NCBI GenBank assembly: GCA_046349915.1
Contig: JAXMBL010000004.1
Coordinates: forward strand, 434,001-498,000
Reading direction: 5' to 3'
Length of the DNA stretch: 64,000 nt
DNA from: CAIXSC01 sp046349915
GTDB taxonomy: Bacteria; Planctomycetota; Planctomycetia; Pirellulales; Pirellulaceae
Shown here piece by piece: positions 9,179 to 17,850 of this stretch (within the stretch, counting starts at the first letter, position 1; every line of letters begins with the position of its first letter). The notes beneath the pieces are model-generated. The model had not been told where the DNA came from and did not search any database. It was given only the letters and a program-made list of their open reading frames with translations. The position numbers and the translations under genes are program-made.

Positions 9179-9225
9179 CGAGTCCCATAACCTCGCAGTC
9201 GCAAGTTCGAGTCCGGTTCCCACAA
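9179..9225 (+). pseudogene. tRNA 3' fragment (CAT anticodon loop to acceptor end)
   Basis: CGAGT-CCCATAA-CCTCG followed by a T-arm-like GCAAG-TTCGAGT-CCGGT and TTCCCACA resembles the 3' half of the tRNA-fMet at 585: CATAACCTCG and TTCCCACAACT-like ends match, about three quarters identical over 42 bases. There is no matching 5' half before it; the DUF5615 stop codon is one base upstream. A copy of the tRNA-fMet terminator follows at 9272. Confidence 0.7.
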
Positions 9226-9271
9226 CTGAAGCCTACGGGTTCGTACCGAACCGACCGTAGGGTAAACCAAG

Positions 9272-9301
9272 AAGCCGCCGTGGAGACACGGCGGCTTTTT
9301 T
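9272..9301 (+). terminator. Terminator copy behind the tRNA fragment
   Basis: Stem AAGCCGCCGTG / CACGGCGGCTT with loop GAGA and a run of six T. It differs from 703-732 only in the flanks and one loop base. Confidence 0.85.
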
Positions 9302-9478
9302 CGTCGAAACGCGATTCCCCGCAACCACTTCCGCCGGCGTCTCGCGCCGGCCGAGTCTCACCCGCTCCTGCGCGCGACTCCCGTCCACCGCCGCCAAATC
9401 GCCCGCCGAGCCCCAAAGTCTCGAACTCTCTGTCGCGCGCCGTGTCTCGGGTTAACGATTGGTCGGCTTCGTAAGGGA

Positions 9479-9504
9479 GATGCCGACACGGCCGTGTCGG
9501 CATC
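9479..9504. repeat. Perfect 26-bp palindrome
   Basis: GATGCCGACACGG is followed immediately by its exact reverse complement, with no spacer. It stands alone in the gap between the terminator and the next TA module. The rest of 9302-9526 shows no gene. Confidence 0.85.
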
Positions 9505-9526
9505 GCTCCGTCGAAGCCAACTCCAA

Positions 9527-9600
9527 TTCGCCTCGCTGTTTTACGGTTCGACTTTGATTTGATAATCTGCCGGTCAGATGACCGTTCTCGCCGTGTCCCT
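9527..9600 (+). repeat. 75-bp dispersed repeat, copy 2 (upstream of the 9616 antitoxin)
   Basis: Counterpart of 8240-8314; ends in the shared CGTGTCCCT 15 bases before the antitoxin start. Confidence 0.6.
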
Positions 9601-9615
9601 TACGAGGCGCAAATC

Positions 9616-9837
9616 ATGAACCTACCGCAGTCCATTTTTGATTTGACGCCGGCGGAGAAGCTTCAATTGGTGGAAGATCTCTGGGACGACTTGGCAGCCA
9701 CGCCAGAATCGATTCCGATTCATCAATGGCAGAAGGACGAAGTGGCTTTGCGAAAGACGAGGCTCGAAGCAATCCCGGCATCGAGCGTTTTTTGGGAGGC
9801 CGTCAAGCAGCGGATTCGTCAACGTCATGGCGCATGA
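9616..9837 (+). CDS. Addiction-module antitoxin (RelE/ParE-partner type)
   Basis: 73 residues from ATG 9616. The N-terminus (IFDLTPAEKLQLVEDLWDDL) and the SIPIHQWQKDEVALR motif are typical of the small helical antitoxins annotated as addiction-module components. It overlaps the next frame (ATG 9827), where a toxin would start, by 11 bases. The toxin is only a stump, so this antitoxin is now an orphan. Confidence 0.8.
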   Translation: MNLPQSIFDLTPAEKLQLVEDLWDDLAATPESIPIHQWQKDEVALRKTRLEAIPASSVFWEAVKQRIRQRHGA

Positions 9838-9975
9838 TTTGATCCTTGCGCCGGAGGTCGAAACCGAAGTCGTCGATGAATTGGTGACGTTATACGGAGT
9901 GCTTCACGCTGCCCGTGATTCTGCCAAGCGTCGGCACCGATTCCCGCAGCGTCCTGGACGAGTTGGCATCTCCCT
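9827..9975 (+). pseudogene. RelE/ParE toxin stump
   Basis: The frame opens MAHDLILAPEVETEVVDEL, as expected for the toxin partner, but after some 20 residues the family pattern stops and the sequence runs into the recombinase remnant. The catalytic part is missing, so no toxin activity is expected. Confidence 0.65.
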
Positions 9976-10862
9976 ATGTTCGATGCACTTCCCTTCAGCC
10001 CCATCCGTTGCGCCATCTACACGCGGAAGTCGCGGGAGTTCACCGGTGATTTCAGTTTCTGCGAAGCCCAATTCGACGCTTGCTGGGAATTCCTGCGCCG
10101 CTCCCCGCACGTCGGATGGATCTGGAATGGCCGTCGCTATGACGGGAAGGTGAATTGGGGCTCGACAGAAATCGTCCCGGATTGACGCGATTGTTGGCCG
10201 ACGTTGCCGCAGGAGAAGTGGATCGAGTCGTCGTGTATCGTCTCGACCGATTCGAAGGGAGGCTGGCGTATTGCGCAGCATTCTTGCGAGATCCTCGCGA
10301 GCATGACGTCGCATTCACCGTGATCACGTCGCCTGAACTCGAAGACTCCGCACAAGACACTCTGGCATTAAACCTCCTGTCCTCGTTTGCGGAATTTGAG
10401 CTTGAAGTGACACGTGAGCGAATGCGCGATGCTCGCGAGTCGTACAAGCAACGCGGACTGCGCGTCGCGGGCGTCGTACCGATCGGGTACACCACGGACC
10501 CTAGTTCGAAGCAACTCGTTCTCGTTGACGAAGACGCCCGCCGAGTGCTGGAGCTCTTCCGCATGATCGCGGCTGGCCAAACGCCATCCCAGGTTGCGAC
10601 GAGCATCAATCAGCGGGGACGGCGAACCAAGGAGCGGCCGAGCCGCCGATCCGGTCGACGGAGTGGCGGCAATCTTTGGGCGGCACGCCAAGTCTTCGCG
10701 ACAATTTCGAATCCCGTGTACCGGGGGCTAATTCAGAACGGCCGCGAACGTCTTCCGGGTGAGCACCACGCAATTGTGAGCGAAGAACTGTGGAGCAGGG
10801 CTCGTTCTCAAGGTCATGGCACGTCGCGACAACTCGCCGCGAGAGGACGCACAAGAAATTGA
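9976..10862 (+). pseudogene. Large serine recombinase, frameshifted and C-terminally truncated
   Basis: Frame 1 (9976-10185) has the catalytic start IRCAIYTRKS with the nucleophile Ser, then GWIWNGRRYDG. The family pattern continues in another frame (from about 10150) as RPGLTRLLADVAAGEVDRVV, VYRLDR, LLSSFAEFELEVTRERMRDA and a recombinase domain to GLIQNGRERLPGEHHAIVSE. A net frameshift near 10145-10155 splits them, and the zinc ribbon and coiled coil of the family are absent. It is therefore inactive. It is a different lineage from the intact recombinase at 13808. Confidence 0.85.
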
Positions 10863-11071
10863 AGCAGTTGTGATTTTCCGGATGCACTGGCGATCGGACC
10901 TGCTCGCAGGCCGCGTTTCAGCGCGCGCGCCGACTCATCTCATTCGATTCGTCGACCGTAGAGCGAGTACGATGGAACGCGTTGCCCGGCGTCTTTGACC
11001 CTCACGGCTTGGGTGGTATATTGCATGATTCCACCCGAACGCGCCGCACCTAAGTCTTGCCGTGGTGTCCC

Positions 11072-12532
11072 ATGAAGAAAGCTGTCATTATCGCCGTTGA
11101 GCAGTACCAAGACCCCGATATCGATCAGGTTGAATACGCGGCGAACGATGCCAATCAGCTGTCCGTCGTGCTGGAGAGCTTGGGCTTCGACAAGGCCAAT
11201 CAGCATGTTTTAATCGACTCCGACGCCACCTATAGCCGGATGCTTTCGCGGCTCGACAAAGTAATCGACCGGCTGCAACCGGACGACACGCTCTACATCT
11301 TTTATGCTGGCCACGGCTTCTCAAAGCCTGGTAGAAACTTTCTGACCTGCCACGATACCGACTCAACAGATTGGGAGCGTACGAGCGTTTCACTCGAGCC
11401 GTACTTCAAGAGGCTTCAAGAATCAAAGTGCAAGAAGATCGTACTGTTTCTCGATTGTTGCGAGAGCGGCATCCCCGCAAAGCCAGGCGCACGAAGCATC
11501 TATGACAATTTCAATGAGCACGAGCTCGAGGCGTTCTTTGCCAAAAGCACCCACTGCGTGTGCTTTGCGGCGTGCAAACACGACGAGAGTTCCTCGTGTA
11601 GCGACAAGCTTAAACACGGGATCTGGACATATCACCTGCTGGAGGCTTTAAGGGGCGAAGCGCCGCTCGCACTGAAGGGAAAGCGATTGATCTCGTCCGA
11701 CCTTCAAAATCATCTTTCGGATTGGGTGCCACGCACAGTTCGCACCACCTATTCCGACGGTCGCCAACAGACGCCGTGGATGTACGGAGGTTCGTCGAGC
11801 GAATTCGAGATCGCGGACCTCAAGCCTATCCTCGAAGCGAAAGCCAGGGCCTCGAATCCAGATGGCAAGCTGACCGAAGTGTCGTTTGTTTATGAAGAGG
11901 CCGAAAGCGTCCGCTCCCTAAAGCGTTTCGACCGCAAAAGACATACAGTGCCTGATCGCTACAACACGAGAACGGCATCTTGGGTTGCGGGGCTCGCCAA
12001 CGAAGAACTCAAGCAAGATCTTGATAGCGTGTACGATGAGCTAATCGATGCTTTCGGTTACGCACGTGCGGACTTGACGTCGGTAGGTCCTGAGGATGGC
12101 TCGGGCTCCATTCTCACGCCGACATTCAAATACACGATCTCGGCCTATCTAAATCCCAACGACACGACCGAAGTAATCATAGAGCGTCGCGTGCATGACA
12201 TCACCGATCCCGACGTGCTGAAATCGCCGGAATTCGAGGAAGTCTTCGGCGATATGTTCGATACTTTGGAGTTCTCGATGCCGTGGAAGACAGAGATCCA
12301 GCACATTGTTGACACTGTCCAGTCATTGAAGAACCCGAAGATTAAAGTAAAGTTCGACAGAGACTTGTCCTTCTGCGACATTACGCTTGAAGGTGTTGAC
12401 GCGAACATCCACATCGACAGGCATTCCGTGTCCATTGTTCATAGCGAGACAGTAAAGCCGATTGCTCTGATCGAATCGTTTCGCAAGGTTAGCGCTGGAT
12501 GCATCACGCACAACTTGCCGCTGCTTCGCTAG
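11072..12532 (+). CDS. Metacaspase / caspase-like cysteine protease with unknown C-terminal domain
   Basis: 486 residues from ATG 11072 (MKKAVIIAVEQYQD). The C14 fold is complete: His81 in YAGHG and Cys130 in LDCCESG form the catalytic dyad. The p20-like part ends near residue 255 after a TPWMYGGSSSEFEI segment. The remaining 230 residues match no domain I know; they include a KPILEAKARA helix and mixed alpha/beta segments. No signal peptide or membrane anchor is visible, so it should be cytoplasmic. Bacterial caspase-like proteases often serve in abortive infection, paired with a sensor gene; here the neighbours are recombinases and no clear partner adjoins it. Confidence 0.88.
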   Translation: MKKAVIIAVEQYQDPDIDQVEYAANDANQLSVVLESLGFDKANQHVLIDSDATYSRMLSRLDKVIDRLQPDDTLYIFYAGHGFSKPGRNFLTCHDTDSTDWERTSVSLEPYFKRLQESKCKKIVLFLDCCESGIPAKPGARSIYDNFNEHELEAFFAKSTHCVCFAACKHDESSSCSDKLKHGIWTYHLLEALRGEAPLALKGKRLISSDLQNHLSDWVPRTVRTTYSDGRQQTPWMYGGSSSEFEIADLKPILEAKARASNPDGKLTEVSFVYEEAESVRSLKRFDRKRHTVPDRYNTRTASWVAGLANEELKQDLDSVYDELIDAFGYARADLTSVGPEDGSGSILTPTFKYTISAYLNPNDTTEVIIERRVHDITDPDVLKSPEFEEVFGDMFDTLEFSMPWKTEIQHIVDTVQSLKNPKIKVKFDRDLSFCDITLEGVDANIHIDRHSVSIVHSETVKPIALIESFRKVSAGCITHNLPLLR

Positions 12533-12563
12533 CCCCGGCTCGCGGACAACAAGCCTCTCGCTC

Positions 12564-12631
12564 GGCATACATACCTAAGGGGGCGACGCAGTTTCGCGTC
12601 GCACGCGCTACTCCTTGGTTTCTGCTGCAAA
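12564..12631 (+). promoter_or_regulatory. Leader block before the first small ORF
   Basis: Begins GGCATACATACCTAAGGGGG, then GACGCAGTTTCGCGTCGCAC, a GC-rich dyad. It corresponds to 12989-13059, which precedes a related ORF. A leader copied together with its ORF suggests a common 5' untranslated or promoter region. Confidence 0.5.
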
Positions 12632-12748
12632 ATGTCCGAATCCTGGCCCGATCCGACATTTGATCCGCAGCCTGATCTGACGCCCGAGCAGCGCTGCGAC
12701 GAGTGCGCGGCCATTCTCGCCGAAGGTATTCAGCGTTTTCTCCGTTAG
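12632..12748 (+). CDS. Micro-protein (38 aa), shortened paralogue of the 13060 gene
   Basis: ATG 12632 to TAG 12746-12748. The product ends LTPEQRCDECAAILAEGIQR and aligns with LTPERRLTRVAAILARGIMR in the 67-aa protein at 13060. It stops right after that motif, so it is either a minimal version or a truncated paralogue. The 12749-12988 stretch behind it shows no further gene. Confidence 0.5.
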   Translation: MSESWPDPTFDPQPDLTPEQRCDECAAILAEGIQRFLR

Positions 12749-12988
12749 GGAGCTGCCCTCGCGTTTGCAAAAATCCTGGAATTCTCGGCCGCTCGCCTAG
12801 AGGTTCCGGTTCAAAGGAGGCTCAGGGTGTCTCGTCGTACCGGGGGTTAACACCAATCACAAACCAGAGAGGTGCCGGAAAGCAAACGAACGTTCAATCG
12901 ACAGATTCAGGTCGCTCTGAGACAACTTGCTTGCACAGGTGATTGAGTTCCCAGAAAACTTGGATATGCGGACCGCCTATTGTTCCAC

Positions 12989-13059
12989 GGCATACATAAC
13001 CCCAGGGGCCGACGTCGCGTGACGTCGCTACTTTTCCCTCTACCCCTGGGAGTTCCCGA
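12989..13059 (+). promoter_or_regulatory. Leader block before the 67-aa gene
   Basis: GGCATACATAACCCCAGGGG then a GACGTCGCGTGACGTCGC dyad and TACCCCTGGGAGTTCCCGA before ATG 13060. The CCCCAGGGG and CCCCTGGG segments can pair, so a folded leader is possible. Related to 12564-12631. Confidence 0.5.
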
Positions 13060-13263
13060 ATGTCGAATCAGCCATCGATCCCAGTTCCTCTGACACCCGA
13101 GCGGCGTCTCACGCGGGTCGCGGCGATTCTCGCTCGCGGCATCATGCGCCTCCGCCGAGCGGCGGAGCATTCCGAGCCGCAAATTCTCGGCGATTCTCGC
13201 CAGCCGGACCTTGAGGTTGTCTCGGAATCGAGGCTCTGTGTGTCTCACGAACCGCCGACGTAG
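13060..13263 (+). CDS. Small helical protein linked to DUF2924/recombinase islands
   Basis: 67 residues. The middle (LTPERRLTRVAAILARGIMR) is an amphipathic helix with an RLRR tail; the rest is less ordered. It sits 50 bases before the DUF2924 gene in the same direction, and similar short ORFs commonly stand upstream of DUF2924/recombinase pairs in planctomycetes. Role unknown; a small DNA-binding or accessory factor of the element is a reasonable guess. Confidence 0.65.
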   Translation: MSNQPSIPVPLTPERRLTRVAAILARGIMRLRRAAEHSEPQILGDSRQPDLEVVSESRLCVSHEPPT

Positions 13264-13313
13264 CCGGGCTCGGTTTCGGTCGGGATGCACACACCACGAT
13301 TCGGAGGACACGC

Positions 13314-13811
13314 ATGGCCCAATTGGATTTACCTTGCGAACGCGCGAGGCTGGAAGGGATGACCGTCGGGCAGTTGGCTAGAGTCTACGAAGAGATCGTC
13401 GGCGAGCCCACTCGGAGTCGCCACAAACAGTACCTGATCCGCCGGATTCTCTGGCGAGTCCAGGCTCGGGCGGAAGGCGACCTGAGCGAACGGGCGCGAC
13501 GTCGAGCCGCGGAACTCGCCGACGACGCCGAAGTGCGTGTGACAGCGCCGCGTCGCCCCACGACCTCGGCGTCCGTCGTGCTGCCGGCGGCGAAGCTCTA
13601 CGCGGCCCATACGCGTGCCGATGCGCGGTTGCCGGCTGCCGGAAACGTCGTCGTTCGGAAGTACAAGGGTCAGGAGGTTCGCGTCTTGATCCTGGACGAC
13701 GGGTTTGAGTACCAGGGCCAGCGATTCCGGTCCCTCTCGGCGATCGCCAAGTTGGTCACCGGATCGCACGTGAACGGATTCCGATTCTTCAAACTCGGGA
13801 GCGGCGCATGA
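13314..13811 (+). CDS. DUF2924 family protein
   Basis: 165 residues, start ATG 13314 behind CGGAGG. The N-terminal helices (LEGMTVGQLARVYEEIVGEP, KQYLIRRILWRVQA) and the C-terminal beta-rich part (VVVRKYKGQEVRVLILDDGF, SLSAIAKLVTGSHVNG, RFFKLG) are diagnostic of DUF2924, a family nearly always encoded just before a large serine recombinase. Its stop overlaps the recombinase start (ATGA), so the two are translated together. It probably assists the recombinase or its control; the biochemical role is not established. Confidence 0.92.
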   Translation: MAQLDLPCERARLEGMTVGQLARVYEEIVGEPTRSRHKQYLIRRILWRVQARAEGDLSERARRRAAELADDAEVRVTAPRRPTTSASVVLPAAKLYAAHTRADARLPAAGNVVVRKYKGQEVRVLILDDGFEYQGQRFRSLSAIAKLVTGSHVNGFRFFKLGSGA

Positions 13812-15394
13812 CGCGAGCCAAGAAAGCCGACAGTCCCAGCAAGAAGCCCGCGACGCCCGAAGTGCGCTGTGCGATCTACACCCGGAAGTCGACCGAAGAA
13901 CGGTTGGACCTCGAATACAACTCGCTCGACGCACAGCGCGACGCGGCTCTGGCGTACATCGCGAGTCAGCGACACGAGGGTTGGAAGGCGGTCGACGAGC
14001 AGTACGACGACGGCGGTTTTTCAGGCGGGAACGCCGACCGGCCCGCGCTGCAGCGACTGCTCGAGGACATCAAGGCAGGGAAGATCGACTGCGTGGTCGT
14101 CTACAAGGTCGATCGTCTGAGTCGGTCGCTGCTAGACTTTGCCCGGATCATGGGGACGTTCGACGAGCATAGCGTCGCGTTCGTCTCGGTCACGCAGCAG
14201 TTCAACACCAGCACGCCGATGGGCCGGCTCGTCCTGAACGTGCTGCTTTCCTTCGCCCAGTTCGAACGCGAACTGATCGCGGAACGCATCCGCGACAAGA
14301 TCGCCGCCCAACGCCGGCGCGGCAAATGGGTGGGCGGACGGCCGATCCTCGGCTACGACGTCGACCGGACGGGCCCCAGCCCGAAACTGGTCGTCAATGC
14401 CACCGAGGCCTCGCAGGTGCGGCAGATCTTCGCGATGTACCTCAAGCTCGGTTCGCTGCTGCCCGTCGTCGAGGAACTCACGAAACGCGGTTGGCTGAAC
14501 AAGTCTTGGTTTACACGACGCGGCGAGCCACGTGGCGGGCGGGCGTTCGACAAGTCGTCGGTGTACGACTTGCTGATGAACCCGCTCTACGTTGGGAAGC
14601 TCAAGCACAAGGCCGAGCAGTTCGACGGCGAGCACGAAGCGATCATCGATCCGGAGACGTTTCAAAAGGTCCAGTCGCAGCTCAAGGAGCACGCGCGCGG
14701 TAAAGGCAACTTTCTCCGCAACCAGGGCGGGGCGTTGCTCAAGGGACTGATCCACTGCCAAGCGTGCGGGCACGCAATGGTGCACACCTTCACGGGGCGT
14801 GGTACGAAGCGGTACCGGTACTACACCTGCACCAAAGCGATGAAGAAGGGCTACAAGTCGTGTCCGGCGAAGTCGCTCCCCGCCGCCGAGATCGAACGCG
14901 TCGTGATCGAACAGCTTCAAGCCCTCGGCCACGACGAGACGCTGCGAGCCGAGATTCTCCAGCAGGCCCGACGACAACTCGATCAGGAACTGCAGGACAT
15001 GGAAACCGAGCGGCGGCAACTCGACCGCCAACTCGCGCGACACCAAGCCGAATTGCACCAGTTGCTTTCCACGTCGGTGTCGAGCCAAGCGAACTCGGCG
15101 CGCATCGTCGAATTGCACGATCAGACTGCCCGCGTTCAACAGCGGTTGGTCGAAATCAAGCAGCACACGGAACAGATCGAGAAGCGTCGCCTCGCCGAAC
15201 CGCACATCGATGCAGCGTTCGACAACTTCGCCGCGTTGTGGAAATCGCTGCCAACGCGCGAGCAGGTCGAGATGCTGCGGCTGCTCGTGGCCCGCGTCGA
15301 ATTCGCGGCCGACACCAGTAGCGTCGAGATTTCATTCCATCCCACGGCGATCCATACGCTGGCCGCCCAGGACCGAAAGGACGATGCAGCATGA
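13808..15394 (+). CDS. Large serine recombinase (resolvase/invertase + recombinase + zinc ribbon)
   Basis: 528 residues. The catalytic domain has Ser28 in RCAIYTRKSTEE, with YDDGGFSGGNADRPALQRLL and VVYKVDRLSRS. The recombinase domain follows (KWVGGRPILGYDVDR), then a zinc beta-ribbon with Cys317, Cys320, Cys341 and Cys352, then a coiled coil near 395-460. All elements needed for site-specific integration are present. It overlaps DUF2924 upstream and the HTH gene downstream by four bases each (ATGA). Its product is the likely mover of this island. Confidence 0.95.
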   Translation: MTRAKKADSPSKKPATPEVRCAIYTRKSTEERLDLEYNSLDAQRDAALAYIASQRHEGWKAVDEQYDDGGFSGGNADRPALQRLLEDIKAGKIDCVVVYKVDRLSRSLLDFARIMGTFDEHSVAFVSVTQQFNTSTPMGRLVLNVLLSFAQFERELIAERIRDKIAAQRRRGKWVGGRPILGYDVDRTGPSPKLVVNATEASQVRQIFAMYLKLGSLLPVVEELTKRGWLNKSWFTRRGEPRGGRAFDKSSVYDLLMNPLYVGKLKHKAEQFDGEHEAIIDPETFQKVQSQLKEHARGKGNFLRNQGGALLKGLIHCQACGHAMVHTFTGRGTKRYRYYTCTKAMKKGYKSCPAKSLPAAEIERVVIEQLQALGHDETLRAEILQQARRQLDQELQDMETERRQLDRQLARHQAELHQLLSTSVSSQANSARIVELHDQTARVQQRLVEIKQHTEQIEKRRLAEPHIDAAFDNFAALWKSLPTREQVEMLRLLVARVEFAADTSSVEISFHPTAIHTLAAQDRKDDAA

Positions 15395-15813
15395 TCAAGG
15401 TGCAGTGTTCATTGAACCTGAAGGAGACTCGAACGGGTCGACCCCGTGGCCGAAGGGACGGCGAGCAACCGTCTGCCCCGCCAGCGCCGCGTATCCCGCG
15501 CATCGCTCGACTGATGGCGCTCGCGATCCGCTACGACAAAATGTTGCGAACGGGTGAAGTCACGGACGCAGCGACGCTCGCCATGTTGTCCCACGTCACG
15601 CAGCCCCGCATGACACAGATCCTGTCGCTCACGCTACTTGCGCCGGACATTCAGGAAGAACTTTTGCACCTGCCGGCCGCCGAGTCCGGCCGAGAACCGA
15701 TTCACGAAAAAGTGCTGCGCCCGATCGTCACCGAGTTCGATTGGCGACGTCAGCGAACGCTATGGTCGAAGCTCAAACGTCGCGTCGCGAAACAGGTTCC
15801 AACGGCGCGCTGA
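15391..15813 (+). CDS. HTH protein of the DUF2924/recombinase trio
   Basis: 140 residues. The central LAMLSHVTQPRMTQILSLTL is a ParB/KorB-like helix-turn-helix followed by LLAPDIQEELLHLP, and the C-terminus is basic (DWRRQRTLWSKLKRRVAKQ). The basic N-terminus starts at ATG 15391 inside the recombinase stop. Genes of this kind typically close the DUF2924/recombinase operon. A DNA-binding role in directing or controlling recombination is inferred. Confidence 0.85.
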   Translation: MIKVQCSLNLKETRTGRPRGRRDGEQPSAPPAPRIPRIARLMALAIRYDKMLRTGEVTDAATLAMLSHVTQPRMTQILSLTLLAPDIQEELLHLPAAESGREPIHEKVLRPIVTEFDWRRQRTLWSKLKRRVAKQVPTAR

Positions 15814-15874
15814 CAAACTTTTCCGCTCGGGATTGAATTGCCGATTCTGCGTGCTATCATTCAGCCGCACGACC

Positions 15875-15892
15875 TGTACAACGTAGTGTACA
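15875..15892. repeat. TGTACA...TGTACA dyad downstream of the recombinase operon
   Basis: Two copies of the self-complementary hexamer TGTACA stand six bases apart, 62 bases after the last gene of the recombinase trio. Serine integrases use short dyads near their own gene as attachment sites, so this is a candidate, without proof. The rest of 15814-16142 is a run of decayed GGCTTGAGGCTTGAG-like repeats. Confidence 0.4.
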
Positions 15893-16142
15893 TCGTGTTC
15901 GGTTTTACCGGTGCCGGGACGTACGGGCTCCGGGGAATGACGCGGCTCACCCCGTTCTAACGCCGCACTTCAGGCCGGAGGCTTGAGGCTTGAGACTGTA
16001 GGAAGAGCGGCCCAAGGTCTTTTGGGAATCCGCAACTACAGCCCCAGGCCATCAGTCTCCATCTCAGGCCAGAGGCTTCAGTCTTTCGGAAGATCGCCCC
16101 AGGGGTTCTCGGGCATCACATCTCCCGTCGCCAGTTTTCAGC

Positions 16143-16502
16143 CTATCCCTGCTGCTTCAGCGCGCGGATCAGGCCATTCAACACTTTGCAGGTTTCCAAT
16201 GTCGCTTTTGAGACAGTATCGAAATCGGGATCGCCCTGAAACCCAAGACGATTGGCCAGCGAGAGCTGGTATTCGAGTTCTCGCGCAGAGCCATAGGCCA
16301 TGTCGAGGAATCGAATGTAATCGGCCTGCGAATCCCGAGCACATCCTTCAACGATGTTCGACGCGATGGAGACTGCAGCGCGTCGCATCTGTGAAGTCAG
16401 TCCGAACATTTCCTCACGAGGAAATCCAGCCGTATGCCGGTAGATCAGCAGCGCCAGCTGGTCCGCGAGTTCAAACGCACGAAGCTTGGAGTGGTCACGC
16501 AT
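16143..16502 (-). CDS. Four-helix-bundle protein (S23 / IVP family)
   Basis: 119 residues from ATG 16502-16500 (MRDHSKLRAFELADQLALLI). The motifs FPREEMFGLTSQMRRAAVSI, SNIVEGCAR and DYIRFLDMAYGSARELEYQL are diagnostic of the S23 family, first seen as an insert in 23S rRNA genes but common as stand-alone genes. A start 36 bases upstream is also possible; the chosen one matches the family start. It is flanked by GAGGCTTGAG/CTCAAGCCTAC-like repeats, as stand-alone S23 genes often are. Function unknown. Confidence 0.9.
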   Translation of the reverse strand: MRDHSKLRAFELADQLALLIYRHTAGFPREEMFGLTSQMRRAAVSIASNIVEGCARDSQADYIRFLDMAYGSARELEYQLSLANRLGFQGDPDFDTVSKATLETCKVLNGLIRALKQQG

Positions 16503-16659
16503 GAAGAAGAAACTACTGCCCCACTCCTCCGACCTCAAGCCTACAGCCTCAGGTCTCTAGCCTACGTGCAGCGTATGTCGGCTGCGGAGCCAGCCGAACC
16601 TTCAACTCAAAGGAAAGCCAATGAACTGATTGCGTTGCGAGAGATGAGGAGCGACCAAG

Positions 16660-17850
16660 ATGGCCAACCCGATCCACTGTGACCCACGAACTTTGTTGAA
16701 GCAGATCGCCATCCCTTTGTTGCAGCGGTTCTTCGAGCAGCGACGCGAGCTGCTCGATTTGCCCTGGGACGACTTGCGTGCCAAGAAACAGACCGCACCG
16801 ATCTACGCCGCATGGCAGAACCTGCCCGAGCAGCGCCGGCGCGAGGTGCAGGTTTTGTTTCATGAGATTGCCGAGGCGGCGACCGAGATCGGCATCGCTG
16901 CATTGGCCCAAGAGGTGAGGGACCACGCGCCCGGCGAGGCATGGAAATTCACCGCCTGCCGTAGTCGCCTGAACAAGGCGATGTGGTTCTACCTGAGCTT
17001 CCCCGAACTGTTCGACCGGGCGACGTTGTTCGCGCGAGCCGATTCGCTCACGACCGGGCGTTTCGCGATTCGCCGGAACGACCTCCCGAAGGCGGAGATC
17101 GATGTCACGCCGGCGGTCACGGCGAAGTTGGGAGAAGCTCTGCGCGAGTTCTACTGGCCGACGCAGATGCGCGGTCACCATTGCCACGTCGAACACTTCC
17201 GCCGTAGCGACGGCGACGACTACTTCTTCGCGTACCTCGACGACTGGCCCGACAAGCGACTCGTGTTCGCGAACGACGGACAGTTGCGAACCCAGTCGTC
17301 CAGGTTCGCGTTCTCGGTGCTGTTCGTCTTCTCGCCGACGGAAGGATCACTCGAACTCGTGGCCAACGGAGGCGAGGCGATTCACTTCCCGCTGCAGCAG
17401 GCGTTCTGCAAGTCCGTCCTCGGAATCGACATCCCGCCGGCGCATCCCGAGCGTCCCGTCTATCGTTTGCAGCAAGTGCTTGATCCGAAGTTCAGCTACC
17501 CGACCGCCGCCGAGGATCGCATTGGGCGAGTGCAGTTGAAAAGCATCCGCTGGAAGCCGATGGGCGAGATCAAGCAGTTGCGCGCGACGGTTCAAGTTTT
17601 CGAGTCGACAATCTGCCGCTCGGAGTGGCTGGAACTTTTTCGGCAAGGTCTCGCTGGCTACGGGCTCACGCCCACGCAGGCCGTCGTCGAAGGAGCGACG
17701 TTTCGCCTGACTCTGCTTCGCGGTGGACGATCGAGAACTCTGGAATTCACGATCGCACTTCCGAGCCGCTGTACCGTGCGGACGAAGTCCGATGAGTTGA
17801 TCGCGATCGGTAAACGCTGTCTCGCTCAATGGGGGATGATCAATGTGTGA
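16660..17850 (+). CDS. Unrecognised protein (396 aa), first gene of an overlapping pair
   Basis: ATG 16660 follows GAGGAG at a good distance. The N-terminal third is helical (RTLLKQIAIPLLQRFFEQRR, LPEQRRREVQVLFHEIAEAA) and the centre is mixed (GHHCHVEHFRRSDGDDYFFA, LDDWPDKRLVFANDG), with a C-terminal beta-rich part. No catalytic motif, zinc cluster or membrane segment stands out, and I cannot name the family. It overlaps the next gene by eight bases (ATGTGTGA), so the two are translationally coupled. Codon use matches the recombinase island around it. Confidence 0.8.
   Translation: MANPIHCDPRTLLKQIAIPLLQRFFEQRRELLDLPWDDLRAKKQTAPIYAAWQNLPEQRRREVQVLFHEIAEAATEIGIAALAQEVRDHAPGEAWKFTACRSRLNKAMWFYLSFPELFDRATLFARADSLTTGRFAIRRNDLPKAEIDVTPAVTAKLGEALREFYWPTQMRGHHCHVEHFRRSDGDDYFFAYLDDWPDKRLVFANDGQLRTQSSRFAFSVLFVFSPTEGSLELVANGGEAIHFPLQQAFCKSVLGIDIPPAHPERPVYRLQQVLDPKFSYPTAAEDRIGRVQLKSIRWKPMGEIKQLRATVQVFESTICRSEWLELFRQGLAGYGLTPTQAVVEGATFRLTLLRGGRSRTLEFTIALPSRCTVRTKSDELIAIGKRCLAQWGMINV

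Noticed and set aside
9179..9225. A second functional tRNA-Met
   Set aside because: No 5' half pairs with the acceptor end and the T stem has mismatches; it is a fragment.
14132..15205. 357-codon ORF opposite the serine recombinase
   Set aside because: Antisense of a gene with all catalytic and zinc residues in place.
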